Notes: a model not told the origin generated them from the letters alone. Positions 43,127 through 54,545 are shown, numbered from the stretch's first letter. The stretch is DNA of 64,000 bases from Ceriagrion tenellum (GCA_963169105.1 OY720642.1:82759055-82823054), one strand, 5' to 3'. Made by a program: numbers and translations.

Positions 43127-43319
43127 GTACGGAGGCTTCCGCGGTTATTTAATGACCGTATTCTGTCCGGGTTTTTGCCGCGTCGATCCATTTTTGGGGG
43201 ACAACAGTTTCGCCTGCCTTCCGGCTGGCTTGGACCTGACGAAGCCAGCTGGAAGGCAGGCGAAACTGTTGTCCCCCAAAAATGGATCGACGCGGCAAAA
43301 ACCCGGACAGAATACGGTC
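43127..43319 (+). mobile_element. Palindromic Penelope-type insertion, 14-bp duplication
   Basis: A 193-bp insertion between AATTAGCCTCATTG repeats (43113-43126 and 43320-43333). A short 5' part with GGCTTCCGCGGTTATTT is followed by two ~88-bp arms, nearly perfect complements (CGTATTCTGTCCGGG, CGCGTCGATCCATTTTTGG, CAACAGTTTCGCCTGCC). The plus motif at 43236-43265 is CTGACGA-A-GCC...GGC-GAAAC. The 115-codon frame here crosses the insertion and is not a gene. Confidence 0.85.
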
Positions 43320-43333
43320 AATTAGCCTCATTG

Positions 43334-43956
43334 TATGCACTATTTTTTCTAAATGCACAAAAACGAGGTTCAAGGAATATCATTCAAGTTCTAAAACATT
43401 CGACTAATCGGCGGTTTCAGGCATAACGCTGTGGAATTTGTTATCATGATAAAGAAACGGGAAATTTTGCATTTTCAATGGTGTTCTTGCGCTACACTAG
43501 CTCTTATTACTCAAGACCGCACAACCTTGTCTTCCCTGGTTCTCTACGAGGAGAATCTTTGCCTCAATACCTCACGATTGCGTCTTAGACCATTTGATAA
43601 TAAGACAAATTTCCACTCTTATTCGCCAGAAGACATCAATTTTGAATTCCACCAAACTTTCTTTTGATATTCGAATGTACTACTACCACTGGTGGATAAG
43701 CCAATGTCTTATGAGGCATGTAACATAACAACTGAGAGTGATTTGGAGGACTTCTTGAAGTCCTGGTCCGGTACGGTCTCTTAAAATCTTCCAAACAGCG
43801 CGTGGCTGTGGGTAACATCCCTACAGGAGATCGATACGGCATATGATACTGCATGGTATAGTTTGTCTTCCACAGTCACGGAAAAGGACGAAAAAGTTTG
43901 CCCAAATTTAGAATGGAAATGAAAAAGAGGGATATGAATTGGCAGATTTAAAAAAT
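43334..43956. other. No gene seen
   Basis: Unassigned sequence upstream of the tRNA-Met pair. No frame with a known motif. Confidence 0.35.
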
Positions 43957-44029
43957 TGCCCCGGGTGAGGATCGAACTCACGACCTTAAGATTATGAGAC
44001 TTACGCGCTGCCTACTGCGCTACCGAGGC
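43957..44029 (-). tRNA. Elongator tRNA-Met (CAT), copy 2
   Basis: Identical in the 73 nt to the copy at 38584. The anticodon CAT is complementary to 43994-43996. The gene is followed on its own strand by AATTTTTT, a Pol III terminator. It lies 928 bp from copy 3 in the same orientation, and both share the TTTAAAAAATTGCCCC-type 3' junction, showing local duplication. Confidence 0.95.
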
Positions 44030-44884
44030 ACATATAAGGATACAATAAATCCAAAGTAATCGAATCTTTTTCACTCACTGTGGCAAGAACTTATTAAGTT
44101 TAACTTCATCGATAAGCGTTTCCCAGCGGCCCTCTAAAGTTCCGATTGGTTTTCTTATCTCACTACGTCTTTTCGCGATAAATTTCTTGAAAGACAACTT
44201 GTTATCTCTTTCCACTCACGAAATATAAAGAACGGGTCTTGAGCTGAAATCATACAGCTGTCTATTGAATATTTATCATCACGCGATGAATAATCCGGTC
44301 ACAAAAGTGCATCCCGCTTATGCGTTAAACTCGTTTTCGTCCAAAGTTGCGAAAACGCTTCATTTTCATTCATCTCACGAAGACGTGTTTTAATAAATTT
44401 ACTCAAACTGTATATTTTAATTTCAAAAAGAAAGATATAAACCGATTTTTTAGGGTAAAAATTTTCAGGTTTGCACAGTACGTTAGTTAAAGTTATTGAA
44501 AACATGTAATTTTTATGCCATGAGACTCCCAAGAAGTATGTTCTTTTTATGACCCAGATAATTCCTCCTATAATAGTATTTCTTATGTACTTACGTCTTG
44601 GATGTTTAATTAATAACGCCAAACTTTAATTGAACAACAGTTAACTGAAAATGTAAAAGTTGAGTACATCCCGTTGTGCGTTAAACTCATTTTCGTCTAA
44701 AGTTGCGAAAACGCTCCATCATCATTTATCTCAGGAAAATGTTCATTATTAACTACATTTAAACTATATTTTTTTATTCCAAAAAGAAAGATACACTCCA
44801 ATTTTTAATGGTAAAAAATTTCAGTTTGGCGCAGTTCGGGTAAGTAGTGATAAAGTAGGGGATAGATTAACAGTTGTAAAAAAT
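44030..44884. repeat. Spacer of the tRNA-Met duplication with internal repeat
   Basis: 44318-44490 and 44681-44840 are direct repeats (GCGTTAAACTC, TTTCGTCCAAAGTTGCGAAAA, AAAAAGAAAGATA). The 107-codon minus frame at 44299-44622 lies across the repeat and is not conserved in its partner. Confidence 0.65.
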
Positions 44885-44957
44885 TGCCCCGGGTGAGGAT
44901 CGAACTCACGACCTTAAGATTATGAGACTTACGCGCTGCCTACTGCGCTACCGAGGC
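44885..44957 (-). tRNA. Elongator tRNA-Met (CAT), copy 3
   Basis: Third identical 73-nt gene; the anticodon CAT is complementary to 44922-44924. AATTTTTT terminates it. The three copies together are likely real sources of elongator tRNA, since perfect identity over the full cloverleaf with diverged flanks implies selection or recent gene conversion. Confidence 0.95.
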
Positions 44958-46990
44958 ACATATCCAATTACCATGATTCCAAAGTACTTCCATAGACATG
45001 ACCATCCAAAACCTGTCACCCACCCTAAAATGGTCTAAATGACCATTCGTGGCAAACTTTGAACTTAAAGTACTACAGGTCATAGCAGCAAATTGGTACA
45101 TTGTCATCGTAATCCTGATAATTAGTTGGTGTCGCAAATCTTATGATCGAGGTAGCACGTTGAAAATTAAATAATTTATCATATATGCCAGTAATTCTCA
45201 ATTTGGCGGCGAGATGAACATACGGTTAAAATACATATTGTCCGAAATAACAATCCGAAACAGAAGAAATAAAATCACATAAAAAAGACAAAAGCGAGTT
45301 ACACAGCATTCCTAAAAAAATAACTTACATATCATCACTTCCCAATCTCTATTAATTTTCTCCACGTCACCCCTAACTAGTTGCTTTAAGAGTCAGTGGA
45401 TCATATGATGAAAATTAACCCTCTCTTCGGTTACATTCGTACACAGGCAGCAGAATTGCAATATATACCGCTGGTGTATTCCTCCAATAGAGTGAAATTC
45501 CACACGGGACCAGATGTTCTTCTCCGTGGAATTTCGCACAATTGTACATCGCGGGTGACTCCGTAAAAGTGGAACTCCGTGGCCATTCACGAATAGCTTG
45601 AAATTTGTCCTCAGATAGATTTTAACATTCCTCGGCTGAAACGAAGTAAACTTATCAAAATAATGCCATCACTGACTGGGACGTAACAAGGCAATGCTTT
45701 TAGAAAACCCTCCAACCTACAGTCTCCATCAGAATCTCTCCTTCCTTTCGATGGGAATTCTTTGAGGGGATGAGGGATCCATTTATTTATGTAGGTACAC
45801 ATTTCACGGGCGGGTGCTCCAAACATCTGATATTGAGTAAGAGGGGGAGGGTCGCCTTTCTCTGTGTTCCCCACCCTTCTCTCCCAACATCTCTCACTTA
45901 ACCAAGGGGAGGGAGGAAGAGGGAATAAGGGGAAGGGAATCCTTAACAGCTTGTGTCTTAACGGAGAGAGAGAGAGAGAGAGAGAGTCAGGGTAAGGTAT
46001 CCCCTTTCTTGCCGTACCCTACTTCCACCCTCGTCTTACCCAGGGTACATTCATTCTTCACTCCCTCCGCCGTACCCTTTGTTAGGGTTCGCCCAAGAAA
46101 AGGGACCCACGTCTTCTTCCTCCCCCCTTACAGAGGAAATTCTCTCGCACCGAAAATTAGCAGATTGTCTCCGGTCTCCTCGCTGGGAGGAAGGTCGGGA
46201 GAGGTTCCGGAGCAATATAGTCGTAGATGTGAGAGTTAGGGGGGGGGAGCAAGTTTGTGTTTCAATGCTCCGAACCATCGGCATTTCAATGGAGAGATCT
46301 TTTTTATGCATTTTTTGTCTTTTTTCTTTTTATTCGAATGCAAAAGGGGGGATATACGCATCATTTGGTCCGGTAATGATTTCGTAAGGGTGTGCATACA
46401 CTCCCCTCTCAAAGTGGTTGCCCCGGGGCTAAACTTTGTGAAACGAACGGGCGCTGTGGGACCTGTTGATTCGAAATGGTTCTGGAGCTTTGAAAAATCA
46501 GACACGTAGAGAAAAAAATTTAAGAGTGTAAAGAATGATCGATTCAAAATTTAAAAATTAGAATGTAACAAACAATTACGTTAGCAATAAAGATTTGTTT
46601 CTCTTTTTCATGCTTTGTTATGTCGGACCTTTGTTTACTCAATTTATTCCTTATTATACCACTACGTGTGTAGGGTATATTGATTTTGTCACAGCAGAAA
46701 TGTAACACATTGAAGGGGGCGTGGCAGGAATGGAAAGGTATATATATATAGAAATGATCAGCATCACCTTAAAACTCAATGTAGCTATGTCCGTCTGTCT
46801 GTCCGTGTCTGCCTGCCTCTTCGCACGACAACTGCCGTAAAATTGAGATATCGAGCTGAAAATTGGGTCATAAGCCTCTAGTAGTCCACAGACGGCACAG
46901 TTCTCAAATGGGTTGGAAGAAGAAAGATGTACTTATCCTAATTCGTCCTAAAGTCCTAATTCCTAATGTGAGGCTCGTTACTGGCACTAT
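44958..46990. other. No gene; (GA)n and simple repeats
   Basis: Contains a (GA)n run at 45963-45986, a purine-rich then CT-rich stretch at 45840-46240, a short (AT)n at 46739-46750 and a GTCCGTCTGTCTGTCC-type simple repeat at 46788-46806. Opposite-strand frames in the skewed part are compositional. Confidence 0.5.
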
Positions 46991-46994
46991 GAGT

Positions 46995-47170
46995 TATTTC
47001 TTTGAAGGTTTATGAGGAGAAGGTGAGGTGGACGGAAAGGAAGACGAACGAGGAAGTGTTTGGTGTGGTGAGAGACGAAAGGACTTCTGAATGAAATGCA
47101 ATATAGGCAGGGTAGATGGCTGAAGGGTTTAATATATGTCCTATGGGATGCTCAAGAGTGTGATAGAGGG
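46995..47170 (+). mobile_element. LINE family G (RTE-like) fragment
   Basis: Reads EKVRWTERKTNEEVFGVVRDE, near-identical to 47690-47780 in the next copy, then loses frame. It is a second, shorter copy of the same LINE segment, in direct orientation. Confidence 0.75.
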
Positions 47171-47218
47171 AAGTATGTAGTTTACTATCCTGATATATTA
47201 GCGTAAAAATACTGTGGT

Positions 47219-47435
47219 TTGTAATTAATTCATTTTTTGAAATGTCGAGAAAACATACAGGTTGCACGCCGTTAAATTTCTGGCGAGATATATGCGATGA
47301 AAATTCTTGTTTCTTTAACTTAGTTTGAGCGAAAAGTCATTATGCCAAGAAGTCGATGATTTGATCTCATTTTTAAGAAAAATATCTCACCTTTCCAAAG
47401 GTATAAAAATTTTAGCCCCTTACCAAATTGCTTTT
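47219..47435. mobile_element. Fragments of the TTAA MITE
   Basis: 47235-47275 (GAGAAAACATACAGGTTGCACG) matches the middle of the MITE in plus orientation. 47314-47400 (TAGTTTGAGCGAAAAGTCAT, AAGAAAAATATCTCACC) matches its end in minus orientation. The two pieces are scrambled remnants between two LINE G fragments. Confidence 0.6.
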
Positions 47436-47439
47436 CAAG

Positions 47440-48005
47440 ATTTCAGCTCTAGGCGAAAAATGGACGTAATGGAAAATGGGAGCGGTAGCAAAGACATAAG
47501 GAGGAGATTATTGTTGGTTAAGTACGCATTTAGTAATAGAATGGAGCTGATGGCAGAGACCTCAGGTAAGGATGTGAAGAAGAGACTGGTGAAGAGCTTG
47601 TTATAGAGCGTAGCGTTGTTTGAGGCAGATATTTGAACCCTGGGAAAGGAGGACGAGAATAGGTTGCATGAATTTGAGATGTGGATGTGGAGAAGGATGG
47701 AGAAGGTGAGGTGGATGGAAAGGAAGAGGAACGAGGAAGTGTTTGGGGTGGTGAGAGACGAAAGGAAACTTCTGAATTAAATGCAGGATAGGCAGGGTAG
47801 ATGGCTGAAGGATGTAATATATGTGCTATGGGATTCCCAAGAATATGATTGGGGTAAGGGTGTTGGGCAAGCGGGGAAAAGGAATAAAGAGAATAGGTTT
47901 CATGGATAGAATGAAGAAGGGTAGACCGTATGCTGAGACGATAAAGGATATACTAGATATAGATATGCCCCTGAAAGTGTATAACATTGGGAGGAAATTC
48001 TGACA
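47440..48005 (+). mobile_element. LINE family G (RTE-like) 3' region
   Basis: The frame reads IRRRLLLVKYAFSNRMEL, KDVKKRLVKSLL, (stop) SVALFEADI, RLHEFEMWMWRRMEKVRW, NEEVFGVVRDERKLL, RQGRWLKDVIYVLW and, after a frameshift, GKRGKGIKRIGFMDRMKKGR and TIKDILDID. The order AF, L-KRLVK, SVALYGAETW, FEMWCWRRM, NEEV is the segment after the catalytic domain of RTE-like LINEs. Stops show it is dead. Confidence 0.8.
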
Positions 48006-48892
48006 TTCCTAAAACCTACCTTTTCCCGTAGAATACTAAAACAAAATTCAGTTCGTCTGTTGAATCTTTTTTAAGGCACCTTAAGGAACTATTTTTTTTA
48101 ATGCCTTAAAGTTATGGTCAGCGAGAGTTTTACAGACAGCATAGGAGAAAGGACCACTGAACAGTATTTTTAACCATTTTTTTGTACATTTGGGATTTGT
48201 AGTTGGGATAGTTTCCCCTCCCTTTATCCCATCCTATCTATCTACCCACTCCATTTTCCTCAGAGTTATAGATATTTGCTCAAAACTGATATATCTCAGT
48301 GTAACAGATGATGGCATGACTGCTGAAACAAGTTGTACATTCTGTAATACATTGTGGAAGTAATAAACTTTGTGCTGTTGCGAAAGCCGACTTTCCAGCA
48401 TGTCAGAACTTCAACATTTGAATTCCCTGAGTCTATCGAGGATTCACTGCCGATAAAATTGAATGCATACTGACCAACATCCATGCATGACGAAAGGTCC
48501 GCGCGCTTGAAAAATAGCGTCAAGTGATGCACAAGATATACAGAGCACGGCGGCGCAGCTGGACTGCGTTTTCAGGAAATTGAAGATAAGAAGAAAACAA
48601 GAGAGCACGGAAGGGGAGCCTGGATCGCCTACTCGCGTGTCAAACTCACGCGGTTGTAAGTCCTTGGTTGTAAGTTGTAACATAGAAAGCTGGTTTCAAA
48701 TACCCAAGTGAGGTGGTCACTACCACATGTATTCTGACACTTTGTACTCTTATCTTAGTATTTTGCTTTATGATGAGGTAGTCAATAATTGATTTGAGAT
48801 CTCTAGCAGGTTTGGTCCATGTATATTTGTGTATATTCTTATGCTCGAAAAAACCATTGGATATTCTTAGGTTGTATATATTGAAGACTTCA
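48006..48892. other. No gene seen
   Basis: AT-rich stretch with no supported gene or repeat. Confidence 0.35.
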
Positions 48893-48902
48893 AACTAATT
48901 TT

Positions 48903-49102
48903 TCTAGTGATTTCAACATTTCTCGGGTTGCATCCGCGTCAGTTGTCATTCAGCACAACAGTTTCGCCAGCAATCCTGCTGGCGTCCTCAGAAGAAGGAC
49001 GCCAGCAGGATTGCTGGCGAAACTGTTGTGCTGAATGACAACTGACGCGGATGCAACCCGAGAAATGTTGAAATCATTTGATCAACGCCGCGGAAACCTG
49101 CG
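48903..49102 (-). mobile_element. Palindromic Penelope-type insertion beside tRNA-Asn
   Basis: A 200-bp insertion between AACTAATTTT repeats (48893-48902 and 49103-49112). The arms 48911-48988 and 48998-49078 are essentially perfect complements: TGATTTCAACATTTCTCGGG, GCATCCGCGTCAGTTGTCAT, TCAGCACAACAGTTTCGCC. The minus motif at 48991-48961 is CTGAGGA-C-GCCAGC-AGGATT-GCTGGC-GAAAC with a perfect 6-bp stem. The single-copy end (CGCCGCGGAAACC) is on the right, so the element points left. It ends 24 bp before the tRNA-Asn gene. Arm identity suggests a young insertion. Confidence 0.85.
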
Positions 49103-49126
49103 AACTAATTTTAACATTACCACACT

Positions 49127-49146
49127 GCCTCCGTGGCGCAATCGGC

Positions 49147-49183
<37 letters not shown>

Positions 49184-49200
49184 GAGCCCACCCGGGGGCG
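49127..49200 (+). tRNA. tRNA-Asn (anticodon GTT)
   Basis: A 74-nt cloverleaf identical to 6876-6949. Acceptor GCCTCCG/CGGGGGC, A box TGGCGCAATCGG, anticodon GTT at 49161-49163, B box GGTTCGAGCCC. A TTTT at 49205 can terminate Pol III. Its upstream region was replaced to within 24 bp by the palindromic insertion, which could alter any upstream promoter contribution; the internal boxes are intact. Confidence 0.95.
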
Positions 49201-49346
49201 ATTATTTTCTCCCACTAAATTTTTTTCCGGCCGAGGCAACGCGTACAGCTCAGAAGCGAATCCACGTAGAAGGCCGTATTGTAATGATCTCGTTGGTGAT
49301 GATGATTTCTCTGCTGGATAAATTAGAATGAAATCATCCAGAGCCC

Positions 49347-49435
49347 CTGACGATGGAGAACAAGTAGATCTCCGAAACGTCGATAAACATGGACATGCTT
49401 ACCCGGTGGATTACCCGAAAGACATTTATTCAGCT
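49347..49435 (+). other. CTGACGA-hairpin-GAAAC motif
   Basis: CTGACGA-T-GGAGA-ACAAGTAGA-TCTCC-GAAAC-GTCGA (49347-49383), with a perfect 5-bp stem. ACCCGGTGGATTACCCGAAAGACATT follows in pieces shared with 29683-29727. This is a solitary Penelope-type 3' end. Confidence 0.65.
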
Positions 49436-50190
49436 AGATGCGCCGAGAGAAATCTAAGATCATTCATCTTTTATCTGGGTAATGATAGGCGAGCCATCTG
49501 CGGAAACTTTGACAGTAGTGAAGGGTGTTATCCGGGGAAAATCTAAGAGTTTTTCCTCCATTAGATTCCCCGGGAATGCGTAGGATATTCGGAAGAGTTG
49601 AGAGTCAGAATAGAATATTATTCACTTCATTACTGGAAAAGGAACATTCTACCATTGGATGAATACTTAAAAAATGGCTAATGAGAAAGGATTTAATCTA
49701 TAGCTAGTGTGACTGACGGCACTTTTCACATGGGGGTCAGTAGATTGGATAACAGGTGTATCTAATCGTAAATTAGCACTCGTTGAAAGAGTATGGGACA
49801 AAAGCGACGACTTATTGAGGTATCCTGGCCACTTCACTCTTACGAGGTTGAATTTAGAACACCCTCCCAATTTTGGAGATTAATAATAAGTAGGTTTGAA
49901 TATTACAGCAATACTCTCAATAAATATCAGCTCCAAATATGAAAGTTTGTCACAATAGACGTAATAATCTCTCGATCCTATTAGGACAACAATTAATGAA
50001 ATTACTATCAAACAGTAAATATTTTTGGATTTTTAAATTAAAATTTCGTTTTTGCGCGCATAATTGGGTATAAGAATTTGAAATACGTAAAAGATTTTCA
50101 ACATGATGACTTTTGAGATAACTTTCGCGTTCATTCTTACGATGTCGCGTGTCGAGTGTCATTCTTACGATGACAGTCGCACGAGCCTTC
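49436..50190. other. No gene seen
   Basis: AT-rich sequence without recognised features. Confidence 0.35.
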
Positions 50191-50345
50191 TAGCTTCAGG
50201 CCTTAAAAGAAGTCACTTACGACCTTAAGAAGGTAGCTGAAACGCTCGCGAAACTATCGTCGTAAAAAATGACCCAACGCGGATGTCATCCCGAAGGTCA
50301 TCATGTTTAGAGACCACTCCGCGGAAGGTTTCACCAAAAAGTAAG
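50190..50345 (+). mobile_element. Decayed Penelope-type 3' end
   Basis: CTTAAGA-A-GGTAGC...GCTCGC-GAAAC (50221-50257) is a decayed motif. CACTCCGCGGAAGGTTTC (50320-50337) matches the CCGCGGA segment at the single-copy end of the palindromic elements. Confidence 0.5.
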
Positions 50346-50639
50346 AGATTGGCGTCAAGTGGGCTAGCTAGTAAAACTAACTGTTATTTACGAACGAACT
50401 GCTAGTTACGTAAACTGCAGAGTAAATTTCATTAAGTATGGTGTACAGTACTAACAGTTCAACTTACGTCCTTCCTTTACTTTGAATACTGATTCATTCT
50501 GCGCATTTATGCATGTCATTCATCATTTAGATGCAACCAATACCATACAACCTTGAGGTTGCTTGCATGGTACGGACTATCTTGTAGGTAATTACAAGGG
50601 CGTAAATGGAGCATAAGAACTTCGCAACTTATCCCTCTT

Positions 50640-50716
50640 GAGCCTGAATAAGAATTTTCTGCCAAGAGCGGAATATACGCGGTTCGATTCCCGGTCCAGG
50701 AAACACTTTTTATTCG
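50640..50716 (+). repeat. tRNA-derived SINE fragment
   Basis: A B-box-like GCGGTTCGATTCCCGG at 50679-50694 after a degenerate head. No cloverleaf forms. It ends where the 240-bp tandem repeat begins. Confidence 0.45.
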
Positions 50717-51196
50717 CTGTGTCAGTTTTGTTTGGCTACTTCTGTAAACGTAGTGGTACTGATAACCCCTGCCCAGGCCCTTCCTCACTCACTACGTTTA
50801 CCAATCGCTCTCAGATCGATCTGAACTCGGACTGATCTGAAAATTCCAACCGAGCTTACTCAGATTGCCTGGTTTACTAACACAGACTGAAAATATAGTT
50901 ATTTAACAATCGAATCAATCAGTTGAAGCTCGACTGACCCGGTATGTGAACTAGAGCTGTGTCAGTTTTATTTGGCTACTTCTGTAAACGTAGTGGTACT
51001 GATAACCCCTGCCCAGGCCCTTCCTCACTCACTACGTTTACCAATCGCTCTCAGATCGATCTGAACTCGGACTGATCTGAAAACTCCAACCGAGCTTACT
51101 CAGATTGCCTGGTTTACTAACACAGACTGAAAACATCGTTATTTAACAATCGAATCAATCAGTTGAAGCTCGACTGACCCGGGATGAGAACTAGAG
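50717..51196 (+). repeat. 240-bp tandem duplication, two copies
   Basis: Unit 1 at 50717-50956 and unit 2 at 50957-51196 differ at only a few bases. Each contains ACGTAGTGGTACTGATAACC, its partial inverse CACTACGTTTACC and AGATCGATCTGA. The AGATCGATCTGA word recurs at 51410-51540, implying an older, larger array. Confidence 0.9.
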
Positions 51197-53092
51197 CAGA
51201 GTCGGAAATTGTCAGCCGCATTCCGAGTGAATAAAGACTTGGAGGTAGAATTACGATATGTTACAACATCATCAATATCACGTCACGTCACGCCATTACT
51301 GCTATTTTATTACAACTGATTACAGCACATTCCTTGAATAATAACGATGATACTTTGTTTCCAAATTGACAACCAAAAAATAACGTAGAGTGCCACAGAC
51401 TCGCTGGTTCAGATCGATTTGAAATCTCAGACTACCTGAGAAAGCACGCCGACTCGGCCCGCTTTTCAGATCGATCCCTCTAGCCCGTTGCACTTACCAT
51501 ACCGAGCTGTAACCCGTTCAGATCGATCTGAGATTGATTGTTAAAAAATATAGCAGCATGTCTACGGATAAGGGTGGGCCATATTAACGGCAATTCATTA
51601 ATGTTTTATCCACGAAAATCGTTTATAAAGGAAGCGTACACCTATCAAAAAGAAAACTAGCCTAAGTCCGCGTTTGTATATCACTTTCAAATATAGGTTC
51701 GCTTTCTTTTCCCTTTTCATCACTTCTTCGCTTTTGAATAGCCTGATTGCAAGTTGCCTGATTCCCACACTCTAGCTCGACTACTAATTCTCAATGCAGA
51801 AATCAGCTGTAGCTAGATCTCGGTCACCTGCAACTTTGCATGTGAAATACCAAAAATCCTCCACCCTACGACTCAAAAGTAACTCATCTATCAGAAAAAT
51901 TACCATAAACATTGACTCATTCGCTACATCTCAAGTCTGCGCATAGCCAACGCCCAAATACTATTATGTGAATTGAAGTCAGTTGCGCAAAATGATCTTA
52001 GATGACCATGCTCGCAAATTTTTTTTAAAAACCTACCGGGAAGAGTAACAGTGTAAGACAAATGGAAGAGAACGCTTTCGCTTTAAGGACTGAAAGTTGG
52101 TGTCGGAGAGGGTGGAATACGCTTTGGAGGGAAGAGGCAATGTTTCGGGAAAATGAAATCGGCAAGAGATGAGAAATCTTTTGGATCTCCACATTCTCCC
52201 CCGCCCTTTCGATATGTACGACACATTTCTCAAGTCTATTGCCCGTGGTGCCGTTTACAGCGAGGGATGGGGAGGGAAGCGACCGGGGGTGGGAGAATAA
52301 CAGGGAAGGATTGGGACGATATGATTTTGGGGGGCGGGGTGACGTTCGGCGAAAAGGGGAGTTTGGCAGGGAGTGGTATGAAATCGGATGGGATTCTGCG
52401 GGACACTTAAGTCGCCGGGCGGGGAGAGACATGGTTGGTCGACTCTATATAGGGGATAGGTAGTGGCTCTATTTTCAAGGAAACGGAATCCTACTCGGAC
52501 CTTGAAGTGCGTTGATACACTTAGCCCTTCCCTAACCTTCGATGGACGGAATTATGAAACATCAGTATGAAAAAATACTGCAGCTATATTAGTGTTATCA
52601 GAAGTGTTATTAAAACATTTTCCAAAACAAATTGCAATTTACTTGATTGTAACATTTATTTTGAAATGTGACTTATTTATATTTTATGTATTTATATATC
52701 TATATATATTATTAATTCATTATTAATATTGAATATGCATTTGGGAAACTAGACACCCGGTATACACGGCTCGCGAGCGACGGATTTGGATTTTTGTGCT
52801 GTGTGGGTTGGCACAAAGAAATAGAAGGGATGCAATTATTCCCTTGAAGACTACCGGAAAGAAAACGGCTGTGTTTTCAATAAATGCACAGATGAAGATG
52901 GACCGCTAAAAGATATCCATTAGATGTCTATTAGATATTGATGTTTGAGGATTGGGTGCGCTTTGTTATTTCTCAGAAACTTATTCTCACAATGGATTTG
53001 TTAGTGGAGTTGTAGTTATTCTCACAATGGATTTGCAATCAAAATGGTAATACTGCGTCATGGCTTTTGAAGCGTTCCAACATGTTTCAAAC
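51197..53092. other. No gene; purine-rich patch
   Basis: Older remnants of the AGATCGATCTGA repeat lie at 51410-51540 and a strand-skewed patch at 52060-52460. Opposite-strand frames in the latter overlap and are not called. Confidence 0.4.
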
Positions 53093-53395
53093 ATTCTCGG
53101 CAGCGTTCATCTGTGTTCCTCTCAGGACCGGAAGATCTCAGTCGGACAGCGTTCTTGGGTGTTCCAGAATATAAATGCAAACACTCTCAATAGGCGTTTT
53201 CTCGGGCGTTCATCTGCGTTCCAAAACAGCCCAGTCAGATAGCGTTCTTGAGTGTTCCAGAAGGGATGCAAACACTCTCAGTAGGCGTTTTCTCGGGTGT
53301 TCATCTGCGTTCCAAAACAGTCCAGTCAGATAGCGTTCTTGAGTGTTCCAGAACATAAAGGCAAACACTCTCAGAAGGCGTTCTCCGAGCGTTTC
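53093..53395 (+). repeat. 91-93 bp tandem repeat, about three copies
   Basis: AGCGTTCTTG occurs at 53148, 53241 and 53332. It is followed each time by a GTTCCAGAA, GCAAACACTCTCA, GGCGTTTTCTCGG and TTCATCTGCGTTCC series. Copies 2 and 3 are the most alike. Confidence 0.85.
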
Positions 53396-53921
53396 AGACC
53401 TATGTCGTCGGAACAGCGATTACGAACGCATGAGAACAGTGAGGGAAACACAGATTAACGTGGATGAAAACCGACAAACGCTATGAAAACGCCAAAGAAC
53501 GCACAGGAACGTTAAAAGAACACCTGTAAACGCACTCCAGCAGCGTTATCAGCCTCCTTCATTTTCGCCAGGGAAATTGTTAGACTTTTTTTAGAAACAT
53601 TTTCCGGAAAATTTTTTTCTGTTTCGTCAACGTCAATTCCGCATGGTATCTCACGGGGTGTAATGAGGGGGTGAATGACGAATATTTAAATATCCTCCAG
53701 TCGACCTCTAGATCGGCTCTCACCCAATGCACATTGAAAAGGGCTGTTAACCAAATTTACATTCATGATGATATAATCTATCGAATTCATAAATTTTCAA
53801 AGCTCTTCCTTGCGAGTCCAAATACCCTGTTTTATAATTTGAAAATAAATGGATCGCTTTGCACTCATCGCCCCACTGCAGAAATAAAAAAAAACAATTA
53901 AAATATTCCCAAATTTGCAAC
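53396..53921. other. No gene seen
   Basis: 53400-53535 repeats GAACG/AACGC words in the inverse sense of the preceding array. Otherwise no feature is supported. Confidence 0.4.
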
Positions 53922-54545
53922 ATAAATCAAGCTTCTACGGGACGAATTGGGGCCTCCCGTATGTAGTCCTCTTGGTGTGAATCTCGAGTCATTTGTATCG
54001 AAAACAGGCACGAAAAAGTAATGCGATATACGTGGGAATACGAAATTTGACCGTTTCCCTGCCGAAGGCTATTTTAAAAAAATTAGGCATTGAAGGGTAA
54101 ACTGACCGTTCGCTCTCATGGTAAAATAATCCGCGTCTCTATAAGTGGAGTGAGATCTCACTTCATTTAATACGAGAACTGCCTCCATGAGTAATGCGAT
54201 AGCCATGAAACCCGATATGGGGACACTTCCCTGGCAATATAAATCAAGCTTCTACGGGACGAACTGGGGCCTCCCGTATGTAGTCCTCTTGGTGTGAATC
54301 TCGAGTCATTAGTATCGAAAACAGGCACGAAAAAGTAATGCGATATACGTGGGAATACGAAATTTGAACGTTTCCCTAGCGAAGGGTACTTTAAAAAAAT
54401 TAGGCATTGAAGGGTAAACTGACCGTTCGCTCTCATGGTAAAATAATCCGCGTCTCTATAAGTGGAGTGAGATTTCATTTCATTTTATACGAGAACTGAC
54501 TCCATGAGTAATGCGATAGCAGCGGTAACCCGATATGGAGACACG
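53922..54545 (+). repeat. 317-bp tandem duplication, two copies
   Basis: Copy 1 at 53922-54238 and copy 2 at 54239-54545 share ATAAATCAAGCTTCTACGGG, GGGCCTCCCGTATGTAGTCC and GGTAAAATAATCCGCGTC. The end of copy 2 overlaps the start of the open frame at 54504. Confidence 0.9.

Noticed and set aside
43079..43426. 115-codon frame as a gene
   Set aside because: It runs through a palindromic insertion and its target duplications.
44299..44622. 107-codon minus-strand gene between the tRNA-Met genes
   Set aside because: It lies over an internal direct repeat whose partner does not keep the frame.
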